Source of the DNA: Candidatus Coprousia avicola
GTDB lineage: Bacteria > Actinomycetota > Coriobacteriia > Coriobacteriales > Coriobacteriaceae
Direction of reading: 5' to 3'
NCBI GenBank assembly: GCA_018715125.1
Contig: DVMF01000071.1
Coordinates: 1-33,625 of the forward strand
DNA: 33,625 nt
The position numbers and the translations under genes were made by a program. The notes below the pieces were generated by a model that saw nothing but the letters and a program-made list of their open reading frames with translations, searched no databases and was not told the origin of the DNA. Shown in pieces: positions 8,417 to 16,683 of this stretch. Positions within the stretch are counted from its first letter, which is position 1. Each line of letters starts with the position of its first letter.

Positions 8417-9106
8417 GTCGATCAGATGAAAAGTGTCGACGCGCTGAAAGGCAGTATGGACCTGAAGCAATGCGGCGTTCTCAAGGTAAACAAGGCTGTT
8501 GGTCACCACTACATGGCTGTCATCGCTCAGATCAAGGTTAAGGCGAACCTCGTCGTCTGGCCGTTCGACCGTAATGTCCTTGTGCGCGTAGCCAATGCGA
8601 AGGCCGAGCTCCCCCTCGAGATATTCGTACACCGAGGTCTCAAGCACCTGCTCGGGCAGCCGTGCTCCGACTTTCTCAACGAGGAAGTAATCGCGATCGA
8701 ATATAACGCGCTCGCCGCTCAACGAGCGAATGCGCTCAATGAGAACGCACGGGCGGTCTGCAGCTGCCGAGAAACCAAATTCACCTTCCTGAATCAATGC
8801 GGTCTTCTGCGTGAGAACCGTGGTCTCGAGCTTGCCCTGATGGCGCTCAAGCAGGCTGGAGAAACTCGTGAGGTGTGCAGAGTCAATCTGAAGTTTCCTC
8901 GCCTCAAGGACCCTAGAGCCATGGCCATGCACCTTCTTGATGAGACCGTCGCTCTCGAGCAGCTGCTCGGCAACGCGCACCGTGCCGCGCGAAGCATTGT
9001 AAAGCTCGGCGATCTCGTTCTCTGTGGGGAGAAAGGCCCCGACGGGGTATTGTCCCGTCTCTATTTTGTCTCTCAGATCCTGATAGATGCTCTCGTACTT
9101 CTTCAT
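8390..9106 (-). CDS. treR: GntR-family trehalose operon repressor, TreR-like
   Basis: 238-residue regulator. The GntR winged-helix domain (about 1-70: YQDLRDKIETGQYPVGAFLPTENEIAELYNASRGTVR) is followed by a UTRA effector domain. The UTRA part aligns well with my memory of B. subtilis TreR, especially SVYEYLEGELGLRIGYAHKDITVE (TreR: SIYEYIEGELGLSISYAQKEIVVE). The effector of that family is trehalose-6-phosphate. The ATG at 9106 is chosen because the family begins there; the longer in-frame extension to 9421 overlaps the phospholipase gene. Matching operators flank treP and the sulfatase, supporting local control of both. The 67-base gap to the upstream phospholipase gene holds a 6-bp GCAGCC hairpin (9129-9143), so treR could be read through from that gene. 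Confidence 0.85.
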   Translation of the reverse strand: MKKYESIYQDLRDKIETGQYPVGAFLPTENEIAELYNASRGTVRVAEQLLESDGLIKKVHGHGSRVLEARKLQIDSAHLTSFSSLLERHQGKLETTVLTQKTALIQEGEFGFSAAADRPCVLIERIRSLSGERVIFDRDYFLVEKVGARLPEQVLETSVYEYLEGELGLRIGYAHKDITVERPDDEVRLNLDLSDDSHVVVTNSLVYLENAALLQVHTAFQRVDTFHLIDNARYRPMR

Positions 9107-9173
9107 ACCCTCAATCCTCTGCGCGGGAGCAGCCGCAGGCTGCCTTGATGGCGGAGCGCCATGCGCACAGCGC

Positions 9174-10118
9174 CTACTCCTCGCGCTCAAACTCCTCATG
9201 CGCCTCGAGCACGCGGCCCGAGTAGTTGATGTGACGCGTGATCTCGGTCGTGTCGACCCCCATGACAAAGCGCGAGGCCTCGTCCGCATAGGCATCGAGC
9301 GCCCGCTCGAACACCTCGGGGAAGCTCTCGTAGGAGACGTCGCGCGTAAAGGGGTTCTCCCAGCGACGATGGTCGAGATTGCCCGCACCGGCCGGCGGCT
9401 CGGTGGTGACGCGGTGGGCAAGCGAGGCCATGAGCGAGTAGTCTTTTACCAGGCCCTCGGCCGTGCCCAGCACAAAAGAGAGGGGCGACCCCGCCGGCTC
9501 GATCACGCGGTAGGCGAGCTTCATGTCTGCCACCGCACCGCCGTACTCAGCGGCGCTCACGTGCATGTCGTACACACTCGTCGCCACGAAGCTCATCAGG
9601 GCGCCGGCGACCTTGTTGATGCGCGCGGTGGTGATGAGCTCGCTCTCGGGCGGATAGGCCGCCGTGGTGGCGCCGTCGCGCTTGAGCTGCAGCATGAGCA
9701 CGTCGAGATCGCTCTCGATAATGCTGTGAACCTGCGTGCCCGCGTTCTCGAGCGAGAGGTCGAGCTCTTGGATGCCCCACTGCTGCGCGTAGACAAAGGG
9801 ATGCGCCGCGCGGTCGAGCACGTAGTGCGAGAGCAGACCGAGCGCGAAGGCGCGGCCCACGCCCGCGTCGTGGCGCTGCAGGTGCTCCACACCCTCGCGC
9901 AGGGCGGCGAACTGCCGGCTTATGCGGCAGCGGTGCAGACGGCGGCCGAACTCCATCGAGCCCTTGACGTTGAGCGAGCGAGCATGGAAGAAATACGGAT
10001 CGGGACCCTGGTTGGCGATCAGAAAGGCGGCGCGCTCATCCTCGGAGGTAATGACGCCCGAGGGCAGGCGGTCGATGCTCTCCTCACCAAACAGGTGATG
10101 CGTTACGAGTGCGGGCAT
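9174..10118 (-). CDS. Zinc-dependent phospholipase C-like protein
   Basis: 314-residue protein resembling the Zn_dep_PLPC family (PF00882 type). Visible signals are an N-terminal THHLFGEE, NQGPDPYFFHARS near residues 35-47, ALGLLSHYVLDRAAHPFVYA near 92-111, and HSIIESDLD near 130-138. These His/Asp clusters are the metal-binding helices typical of the family. There is no signal peptide, unlike secreted clostridial phospholipases, so a cytosolic or cryptic hydrolase role is more likely than a toxin. It is divergent from the C39-like peptidase gene and lies upstream of treR on the same strand. Substrate unknown. Confidence 0.7.
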   Translation of the reverse strand: MPALVTHHLFGEESIDRLPSGVITSEDERAAFLIANQGPDPYFFHARSLNVKGSMEFGRRLHRCRISRQFAALREGVEHLQRHDAGVGRAFALGLLSHYVLDRAAHPFVYAQQWGIQELDLSLENAGTQVHSIIESDLDVLMLQLKRDGATTAAYPPESELITTARINKVAGALMSFVATSVYDMHVSAAEYGGAVADMKLAYRVIEPAGSPLSFVLGTAEGLVKDYSLMASLAHRVTTEPPAGAGNLDHRRWENPFTRDVSYESFPEVFERALDAYADEASRFVMGVDTTEITRHINYSGRVLEAHEEFEREE

Positions 10119-10265
10119 AGGGCGCTCCTATCGAAAGGCCGGGCGCGGCGCGGCGGCCGACGTCGGCAAATTGTGTACTGCCCTCCATTATGCCCAGAAT
10201 CCCCTGAGAGGCCGGCATGTTTTTGGCGCGCGCTGCTACACTCTGAGTAACAGAAAGGTTGCCTT

Positions 10266-11300
10266 ATGCCTGCAAACCGTCCACATCGTGCCTTTGACGG
10301 CGGCGCGCCTACGCCGCGTCCTACGCGCCGGCGCGCGCCGCGCGGCTCTGCGAGCGATACCGGCAGGCGGTCTCCCCACGTAGCCCTCGCCTCACATCGC
10401 ATGCGCGCCACCTCGTCGGTAGAGGACCGGCCGGTGCGCCGCCCCTCTACCGATGATGCGTATCGCGAGCGCCCAAGCACCCCCGCCTCCCTCCGCGGCG
10501 CACGGCGCGTTGCGCCCGCGTCTGCCGCAAACCGTCGGCGCCCAAGGCCGCAGCCGCAAGACAGAGCCGGCCGCCTCTCTTGGCCCGTCGTTGCCGTCAC
10601 CGTGGCGATTGTGGTGGTAATCGGCGCGGGGGTCATCGCCGGCGTGCAGGCCATGGGCGCGTGGCTTTTCCCGCCTGCGGAGCCCGAAGCCGTGGCGCCC
10701 GCCGCAGACGAGGACACCGGCCAGAGCGCCGACGATACGGAGGACTCGCCTACCGAAGACGAGAACGCCGCCGCGACAGAGCCCACCTCCACCCCGCGGA
10801 GCGCATGGCGGCAGGGCACGATCCCCGTCCTCTATCAGACCGACCCCGCCTGGGCCGATGAGCCCTACGCAGGCGGCACGATGGCCCAAAACGGCTGCGG
10901 CGTCACCTGCCTCGCCATGGTCTACATCGCGCTCACGGGCGACACCTCGCTCGGCCCGGTCGAGATGGCCGCCTATAGCGAGGAGAACGGGTACGTGGAA
11001 GACAGCAGCACCTCGTGGCGCTTCATGCAAGACGGCGCCGTCGCGCTCGGCCTCACGGTGCGCACCCTGCCGAACGTGGCGGCAGACATCACGTCTGAGC
11101 TCGAGGCGGGCCACCCCATCATCGTCAACGTCGCGCCTGGCACGTTTACCGAGGTGGGCCACTATCTCGTCCTCACCGGCGTCGATACCGACGGACGGGT
11201 GCGGATGCACAACCCCAACGCTCCGGAGGACAACGAGGTCTCGTGGGACCTCTCCGTCATCATGAACGACGCGCGCAACTACTGGGCGTACTCCGCGTAA
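10266..11300 (+). CDS. Membrane-anchored C39-like cysteine peptidase
   Basis: 344 residues. The N-terminal 95 residues are Arg/Pro rich and probably cytosolic. A single membrane helix follows at about 99-121 (WPVVAVTVAIVVVIGAGVIAG), then an acidic Glu/Asp/Thr linker (about 130-170). The C-terminal Peptidase_C39_2-type domain would lie outside the cell. Catalytic Cys211 is in QNGCGVTCLAMV, His299 in GHYLVLTG, and an Asn/Asp region follows in HNPNAPEDN. The family includes double-glycine-leader peptidases and many exported proteins of unknown substrate; no ABC transporter or bacteriocin precursor lies nearby. AGAAAGG lies upstream of the ATG. The 146-base gap to the divergent phospholipase gene should hold both promoters, but no strong hexamers were seen. 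Confidence 0.78.
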   Translation: MPANRPHRAFDGGAPTPRPTRRRAPRGSASDTGRRSPHVALASHRMRATSSVEDRPVRRPSTDDAYRERPSTPASLRGARRVAPASAANRRRPRPQPQDRAGRLSWPVVAVTVAIVVVIGAGVIAGVQAMGAWLFPPAEPEAVAPAADEDTGQSADDTEDSPTEDENAAATEPTSTPRSAWRQGTIPVLYQTDPAWADEPYAGGTMAQNGCGVTCLAMVYIALTGDTSLGPVEMAAYSEENGYVEDSSTSWRFMQDGAVALGLTVRTLPNVAADITSELEAGHPIIVNVAPGTFTEVGHYLVLTGVDTDGRVRMHNPNAPEDNEVSWDLSVIMNDARNYWAYSA

Positions 11301-11357
11301 GGACCGGCGCGCGCCGCGGGCCGGCAGCGCGCCATCGCAAGCTGCTCGAGAGCCGCG

Positions 11358-11801
11358 CTAGAAGGGCATGACCCCTTGATAGAGCACGAGCCAGCACACG
11401 AGGAGCGACGCCGCCCACGCGACGGCAAAGGTGATGAGGGCGCCCCGGCAAAGGCCTCGGTCCGTATCCACAAAGTAACGCGTTCCCGCAAGCGCCGCGG
11501 CGATAAGCAGCGGCAGCGCGACCATGACGGTGATGTTGACGGGCGCGCCCGCAAGCGATGCGGCGTACGGGATGACGACCGTGCCCAGCAGCACGGCGCC
11601 GGCGAGTATGAAGGCGCTCTTGAACGAGAACGCCGCCACGCCGGCGCTGCGCGAGATGCTCTCCGCCATGGTCTCGGGCATGACGCCCTTGAGTTTGACG
11701 TCGTCGCCCAAGCTCTCGCCGCCCGCCAGCGCCACGCGCGCGGAATCGGCTGCGGTACCGCGGGCAGCAGCGCGGGCACGGTTGGTGCGCTTCTTGCTCA
11801 T
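11358..11801 (-). CDS. Small membrane protein, unknown function
   Basis: 147 residues. The N-terminus is basic (KKRTNRARAAARG), and a polar stretch to about residue 52 is followed by three predicted membrane helices near 60-84, 88-105 and 120-143. I do not recognise the family. It is the last minus-strand gene of the peptidoglycan-salvage cluster, 64 bases after anmK, with a strong GAGGAGGAACGC ribosome site. A small hairpin lies between it and anmK, so it may be separately expressed. It is convergent with the C39-like peptidase gene. Confidence 0.6.
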   Translation of the reverse strand: MSKKRTNRARAAARGTAADSARVALAGGESLGDDVKLKGVMPETMAESISRSAGVAAFSFKSAFILAGAVLLGTVVIPYAASLAGAPVNITVMVALPLLIAAALAGTRYFVDTDRGLCRGALITFAVAWAASLLVCWLVLYQGVMPF

Positions 11802-11819
11802 ATGCGTTCCTCCTCAACG

Positions 11820-11838
11820 ACCCGCCCGCAAGGCGGGT
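11820..11838 (-). other. Short hairpin between anmK and the small membrane protein
   Basis: ACCCGCC (11820-11826) and GGCGGGT (11832-11838) form a 7-bp stem with a 5-nt loop. No U-run follows on the minus strand, so termination would be weak. Confidence 0.35.
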
Positions 11839-11865
11839 GCTCGGTGCGAGAGATCGTGCGCGCGT

Positions 11866-13035
11866 CTATGCGCGCGGCGGATAGGTGACAGACCCCAGCA
11901 CGACGGCCTCGACGGCTCCGGTTGCCGAGGGCACGTTGGACGGCCTGCCGGCAAGCGTCTGGTTGCCCAGAATCGCGAAGGCGATGGCCTCCTTGGCATC
12001 GGACGAGAAACCGAGGTCCTCCTGCGTGCAGACACGCGTGCGCGGCAGACGCGCCGCCAGGCGTGCGACGAGCGTGGCGTTGTGCGCGCCACCGCCGCCC
12101 ACCACGAGCTCGTCCAGGCCCCCGGAAAGGCGCGGGGCGACCCAGCGGTCGCAGGCATCGGCCACACTTGCCGCCGTGAGCTCGGTGAGCGTCGCCACCG
12201 CATCGGCGGGCGCAAGCGCGGGATGCGCCGCCAAGAAGCGCTCAACCGCCGGCGCGCCAAAGAGCTCGCGACCGGTGGACTTGGGCGGCTCGGCCGCAAA
12301 ATAGGGCGCCGCGAGAAGCTCCGCCAGCACGGCCTCGTCGACCGTACCCGCCTGAGCGATGCGCCCGCCCTCGTCAAAGGGCACGTCAAAGAGACGCCGG
12401 CACGCCTCGTCCACCATCATGTTACCGGGACCGGTGTCAAAGGCAAACACGTCGGACGCGCGCCGGCCGGCGGGCAGCACCGTCACGTTGCCGATGCCGC
12501 CGACGTTGAGCAGCGCGCGGTTCACATCGTCCACCCCATAGAGCACGACCTCGGAAAACGGCACCAAAGGCGCGCCCTGGCCGCCCGCCACCATGTCCAT
12601 CGAGCGGAAGTTGGCGACCACGCGCACGTTGTGATCGTAGGCAATGAGGGCGGGCTCGCCGAGCTGGAGCGTCGAGGCATGGTAGCGCTTGCCGTCCGCA
12701 TAGACGCGCGACGCATCTGGCTCGTGCCACACGGTCTGGCCGTGGCTTGCCACAAACCCGAGCCACGAGGTATCGACGCCTGCCTTGTCGCAGATGCGCC
12801 CGACGGCATCGGAGAAGAGCTGGCCGAGCTCCATGTTAAGCGAGCTCAGCAGGCGCGCATCCGCCCCGCCCGGCTGGCACGCCGCGCGGATGCGCTCGCG
12901 CGTGGGGCCGGGCAGGGGGTAGGTCTCAAAGGCCTTGAGCTCGACCGACGTCTCTGCATCGACACCCTCTATCTCGACGAGGGCGGCATCGATGCCGTCG
13001 AGGCTCGTGCCCGACATAAGACCGACGGCTAGCAT
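11866..13035 (-). CDS. anmK: Anhydro-N-acetylmuramic acid kinase
   Basis: 389-residue sugar kinase of the ASKHA fold, usual length for AnmK. It opens with MLAVGLMSGTSLDGIDAALVEIEG; GTSLDG (9-14) is the family's phosphate-binding signature. Later motifs are VASHGQTVWHEP, FDTGPGNMMVDE, and VVGGGGAHNATLV. AnmK hydrolyses the 1,6-anhydro ring and phosphorylates O6, turning anhydro-MurNAc into MurNAc-6-phosphate, the substrate of MurQ encoded on the other side of this cluster. Its first codons overlap the last 7 bases of the GlcNAc kinase gene, so the two are translationally coupled. The GGAG ribosome site lies inside the upstream gene. Confidence 0.93.
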   Translation of the reverse strand: MLAVGLMSGTSLDGIDAALVEIEGVDAETSVELKAFETYPLPGPTRERIRAACQPGGADARLLSSLNMELGQLFSDAVGRICDKAGVDTSWLGFVASHGQTVWHEPDASRVYADGKRYHASTLQLGEPALIAYDHNVRVVANFRSMDMVAGGQGAPLVPFSEVVLYGVDDVNRALLNVGGIGNVTVLPAGRRASDVFAFDTGPGNMMVDEACRRLFDVPFDEGGRIAQAGTVDEAVLAELLAAPYFAAEPPKSTGRELFGAPAVERFLAAHPALAPADAVATLTELTAASVADACDRWVAPRLSGGLDELVVGGGGAHNATLVARLAARLPRTRVCTQEDLGFSSDAKEAIAFAILGNQTLAGRPSNVPSATGAVEAVVLGSVTYPPRA

Positions 13036-13949
13036 GCGGCTCCTCCCTGGGCGAGGCGCCGACGGAGCAGCAGGCAGGGGCCCGCCGCCGGCTCATGCGC
13101 CGGATGAGCGAGCGTGCAGCCCGCGGGCAGCGCCCGCGCGAGCGGCTCGAGCAGGTAGGCGCCCGCCCCCTCGAACACGCCGCCCACGTATCCCACCGGC
13201 ACGCTGGCACCGGGCGCAAAGAGCCGGGCCGCCACCGCACCGACGATGTCGGCGAGCTCGCGCGCCGCGCGTCCGTACGCGGCGTGTGCCACCGGATCGC
13301 CCGCATCGGCGGCCTGACGGAGCACGCGGGTGAGCGACGCGGTGCGCGTGCGATCGCCGGCGAGGACGTCGCGCGCATAGGTGATGATCTCGTAGGGCTC
13401 GGCGAGACCGAGCTCGCGCATCACGACATCGAAGAGGGGCCCGCGCGGGTCGCGCCCATCGGCCTGCCGGCTAAAGAGGCGCAGCACCTCGCGACCTATC
13501 CAGTAGCCGCTGCCCTCGTCTCCCACCTGGTAGCCCCAGCCACCGGCGCGGGTCGTGTTATCGCCTGCGCGGCCGAAGGCGATGGACCCCGTGCCGCAGA
13601 TGACCACGACGCCGTCGGCGAGGTCGAGCGTCGAGGCCCATGCGGCCTCCACATCGCTCACCAGCTCAAACGGCGTATCGCCCACCGCCTGCCGCACCGC
13701 GTCTGCCATGCGGGCGCGGATGGCGGGGTCCTGCCCATACCCGGCGAGACCGAGGCCGATGCCTTCCACGGCGCCATCGGCCGCGGCGCGCGCGAGGCCC
13801 ACACCCTCGCCGATAACCGCTGCCATGCCGTCGTAGCCCACCTGACCGGGATGGCACGTGCCCAGCCTAAACGACTGCCGCGCACGCATCTCGTCATCAA
13901 ACAACACAAACTGCGTCTTGGTACCGCCGCCGTCCACGCCGATCCACAT
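13029..13949 (-). CDS. BadF/BadG-type N-acetylglucosamine kinase
   Basis: 306-residue ATPase/kinase of the BadF/BadG/BcrA/BcrD group, which includes bacterial and eukaryotic GlcNAc kinases (NAGK). The start at 13949 gives MWIGVDGGGTKTQFVLFD, with the phosphate-1 loop DGGGTKT at 6-12. Further motifs are VVICGTGSIAFGR, the GDEGSGYWIGREVL segment, and VGYVGGVFEGAG near the C-terminus. Longer in-frame starts lack the fold. Between mupG and anmK it would phosphorylate the GlcNAc released by MupG to GlcNAc-6-phosphate. Some relatives phosphorylate GlcN or MurNAc instead, so the exact sugar is inferred. The 121-base gap to mupG shows no other gene. Confidence 0.85.
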   Translation of the reverse strand: MWIGVDGGGTKTQFVLFDDEMRARQSFRLGTCHPGQVGYDGMAAVIGEGVGLARAAADGAVEGIGLGLAGYGQDPAIRARMADAVRQAVGDTPFELVSDVEAAWASTLDLADGVVVICGTGSIAFGRAGDNTTRAGGWGYQVGDEGSGYWIGREVLRLFSRQADGRDPRGPLFDVVMRELGLAEPYEIITYARDVLAGDRTRTASLTRVLRQAADAGDPVAHAAYGRAARELADIVGAVAARLFAPGASVPVGYVGGVFEGAGAYLLEPLARALPAGCTLAHPAHEPAAGPCLLLRRRLAQGGAAC

Positions 13950-14070
13950 GGCGCTCCCCTTTCTCGTGCGGGCGGCACGCTTCTGCCGCCCATCGCCCGC
14001 TTTCGCATCACACACTCGCGCGGCGCGCACCCGCCTTCGCATCGCACGCGCCGCGCGCAACCAGCCCTTG

Positions 14071-15165
14071 CTACCGCGCCTCGTGCAGGCGGAACTTCTG
14101 CCACGGGCGCATGGTGTCGAGCAGGAAGTGCTCCACCTCGGGCACGTGGCCCACCACATTGCTCATGCCGGTGTTCTGCATGTCGGAAAGGGCGATCTGG
14201 AGCTCGCCCGCATAGTGGCCGTACTCGCTGCTCTCGATCACCACATCGCCGCGGCGGATCACCTCGGGCGTGTTGATGAGGGCAAAATGATGCCCCTTGT
14301 ACTTCACGCGGCTCTGCGTGGAGCGCAGGAAGTTCTCGGAGATGTCACCGCGGTTGAAGTGCAGCTCGTCCAGCACGATGGAGCGCTCCACCTCGGGCAG
14401 GCCCTCGATGAGGTCGACCGAGAAGCTCACGAGGTTCTTGGGCAGCGCCGCCAGCTGGTCGAGCTCCTCATCGGTCGGGTAGCAGTTGGAGATGATGACG
14501 TCGTCGATCGTGCCCATCGAGATAAAGTGCTCCACCTGGCAGTACAGCGGCAGGTGGCGATGCATCTCGAGCGTGGGCAGGCCGTCGGTGACCGGCCAGT
14601 TGGCAAACGTGTCGGGCGCCTGCGACGTCACAAACGCCGCGGTCCGGAGACCATAGCGGCGGAAGTGCTCCGTGCAGCGGTTAAAGAAGTCGAGCCCCAG
14701 ACCGGAGTAGCCGTGCGGATAGAAGTTATGGCACCCGATCAGATGGGTCGTATCGGGGCAGTAATCCATGATGGTATCGATGTAGTGCGTGTTGTTGCTC
14801 ATGTTGACCTCGACGAGCAGGCCCTCGGGGTTGAACGTCATGAGCGATTCCTCGTTGCCGGTAAAGCCCATGTCGAGGCGGATGCCGTCGGCACCGATCT
14901 CGCGGAAGAACGAGAGGTCCTTGTACGAGACCCCGAGCTCGTCAAACACGCGCGGGTTGCAGTCGAGAATGACCTCGTAGCCGAGCTCGTGGGCGCGGGC
15001 GTTCATCTCGCTGAAGTCGCGACGCACCTGCTCGCGCCCCGCCTCGACGGAGAGCAGGCAGCTGAAGATGCGGGTCGCGCCGGCCTTGGCCGCACGCTCC
15101 ATGTAGGCAAAGGTCTCCTCGCGGGTGGCCTTCTCGGGGTAGATGGAGATGCCGAGTCGTTGCAT
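14071..15165 (-). CDS. mupG: 6-phospho-N-acetylmuramidase MupG (DUF871)
   Basis: 364-residue TIM-barrel protein of the DUF871 family, matching MupG. It begins RLGISIYPEKATREETFAYMERAAKAGATRIFSCLL, typical of the family. Other family-like parts are GADGIRLDMGFTGNEE, LIGCHNFYPHGYSGLGLDFF, and a C-terminal cyclophilin-like part containing DVVIESSEYGHYAGELQIAL. MupG of Staphylococcus aureus cleaves MurNAc-6-phosphate-GlcNAc, made during PTS uptake of peptidoglycan disaccharide, into MurNAc-6-phosphate and GlcNAc. It is flanked by a PTS EIIC and by the kinase that would use the released GlcNAc. A GC-rich terminator-like hairpin separates it from the EIIC gene. GAGGAACC precedes the ATG. Confidence 0.9.
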   Translation of the reverse strand: MQRLGISIYPEKATREETFAYMERAAKAGATRIFSCLLSVEAGREQVRRDFSEMNARAHELGYEVILDCNPRVFDELGVSYKDLSFFREIGADGIRLDMGFTGNEESLMTFNPEGLLVEVNMSNNTHYIDTIMDYCPDTTHLIGCHNFYPHGYSGLGLDFFNRCTEHFRRYGLRTAAFVTSQAPDTFANWPVTDGLPTLEMHRHLPLYCQVEHFISMGTIDDVIISNCYPTDEELDQLAALPKNLVSFSVDLIEGLPEVERSIVLDELHFNRGDISENFLRSTQSRVKYKGHHFALINTPEVIRRGDVVIESSEYGHYAGELQIALSDMQNTGMSNVVGHVPEVEHFLLDTMRPWQKFRLHEAR

Positions 15166-15232
15166 GATGGTTCCTCATTCCCTTGCACCGGCGGGCGCAA
15201 CCTGCAAGCGCACCCGCCCTTTAGGATAAAAC

Positions 15233-15261
15233 GGGCCCCGGGGCGCATCGTCCCGGGGCCC
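15233..15261 (-). terminator. Intra-operon intrinsic terminator between the EIIC gene and mupG
   Basis: GGGCCCCGGG (15233-15242) and CCCGGGGCCC (15252-15261) form a perfect 10-bp GC stem with a 9-nt loop. On the minus strand it is followed directly by GTTTTAT. It lies 53 bases past the EIIC stop codon. A second 8-bp hairpin (15267-15274 with 15286-15293) sits between the two. Expression of mupG and the genes after it would then depend on read-through or a separate start. Confidence 0.75.
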
Positions 15262-15314
15262 ATCGGGCAAGACGCCTGCATGCGACGTCTTGCAGCGCAC
15301 CAAATACCTGGTAC

Positions 15315-16631
15315 TTACGCGGCCTCGACAGCGCCCTCGGCGTCGTCGGACTCCTGGTCGAGGTACTGACGGTCCCAGATCTTCACAAACGGATAGTAAA
15401 TCACCAGAGAGATCAGGATGCAGACCACGCAGAGCACCGCGCCGCGCCAGTCGCCACCGGTCGCCAAGAAGGCGCCGATCGGCCCGGGGAGCGTCCACGG
15501 AGCGGTGACGGTCACATGATTGACCAGGCCCACGGACGTCACGATGTAGGCGAAGACACCGAGCACCATCGGGGTGATGACAAACGGGATGGCGAGCGTC
15601 AGGTTCAGCATGATGGGCGTACCGAAGATAAGCGGCTCGTTGATGTTGAAGATGCACGGCAGGAAGGCGATGCGGCCGAGATCCTTAGCGTACTTGGACT
15701 TGCAGACCGTCACCAGCATGATGCCGAGGCCGATGGTGCAGCCCGCGCCACCGATGAAGACGAACCACTGGAAGAAGGGCTCGGCTGCGATGGAGGGCAG
15801 CTCGGTGCCGGCGACGCCGTTGGCGGCGGCGGTGGCGTTGGCCTCAAGCAGGGCGAGCCAGAGCGGGCGCGCCACGGAGCCCACGATGGAGGCGCCATGG
15901 ATGCCGAAGAACCAGAAGAAGCCATACAGGAACGTGATGACGAGCACACCGGGGATGCTGTCGGTCGCGTACACGAGCGGCGAGATGACCGCGGTGACGG
16001 CACCGTTCCAGTTGAAGCCGAGCCAGTAGGTGATCGCGCCGATAACCAGCATGACGATGAGCGTCGGGGTGAGGGCCTCGAAGGACTTCGCGACCGCCGG
16101 CGGCACCGCGTCGGGCATGGTGATCTTGAACTTGGACTTCTGGGTGAAGCGATAGACGTTCACCGCGAAGAACGTCACCACGATGCCGACGAACAGGCCC
16201 GCGGAGCCAAGGCTCGCCATGGGGAGCACAAAGCCCGAGATGCCCGCGGCCTCAGCAGCCTCGACCGGAATGTTGACCGGCTGGATGGTAAGCAGGAAGG
16301 CCATGACGGAGATGACGCCGCCCGAAAGGGCGTCGAGGTCAAACGACTTGGCCAGGCTGTGACCCATGCCAAAGACCGCATAGAGCGCCATGATGTACAT
16401 GGTCATGCGATAGGGCAGCAGGATGACGGCCGCGTTGGCAACCAGCCACTGGTAGATGCCCCAATCAGAGGGCAGCGGCGGGTTCGCCAGAATCATAAAG
16501 AACGAGCCGACGATGATCAGCGGCAACGCGCCAACCACGCCGTCACGCACGGCGAGGAGGTAGCGGTTCGCTCCCAGCACGCGCATGACAGGTCCCAAGA
16601 CCTTCTCGAGAAACTGCTGGAATTTTTCCAT
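15315..16631 (-). CDS. PTS EIIC permease, Lac (cellobiose/lactose) family
   Basis: 438-residue EIIC with about 9-10 membrane segments. The start MEKFQQFLEKVLGPVMRVLGANRYLLAVRDGVVGALPLIIVGSFF and the signature FNINEPLIFGTPIMLNL near residue 345 place it in the Lac/CelB family, which imports beta-linked disaccharides and needs separate IIA and IIB proteins; neither is encoded nearby. Its place between murR and mupG suggests that it imports MurNAc-GlcNAc (beta-1,4), delivering MurNAc-6P-GlcNAc to MupG. That role is inference; the known MurP transporter of S. aureus belongs to the Glc family. The ATG at 16631 is chosen for the family-typical N-terminus and its GGGAGAG site. Confidence 0.85.
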   Translation of the reverse strand: MEKFQQFLEKVLGPVMRVLGANRYLLAVRDGVVGALPLIIVGSFFMILANPPLPSDWGIYQWLVANAAVILLPYRMTMYIMALYAVFGMGHSLAKSFDLDALSGGVISVMAFLLTIQPVNIPVEAAEAAGISGFVLPMASLGSAGLFVGIVVTFFAVNVYRFTQKSKFKITMPDAVPPAVAKSFEALTPTLIVMLVIGAITYWLGFNWNGAVTAVISPLVYATDSIPGVLVITFLYGFFWFFGIHGASIVGSVARPLWLALLEANATAAANGVAGTELPSIAAEPFFQWFVFIGGAGCTIGLGIMLVTVCKSKYAKDLGRIAFLPCIFNINEPLIFGTPIMLNLTLAIPFVITPMVLGVFAYIVTSVGLVNHVTVTAPWTLPGPIGAFLATGGDWRGAVLCVVCILISLVIYYPFVKIWDRQYLDQESDDAEGAVEAA

Positions 16632-16683
16632 GTCTCTCCCTTTCTTTTCCGGTGGGCACCGGCGTCCCCCGCCCGGGACCGCC

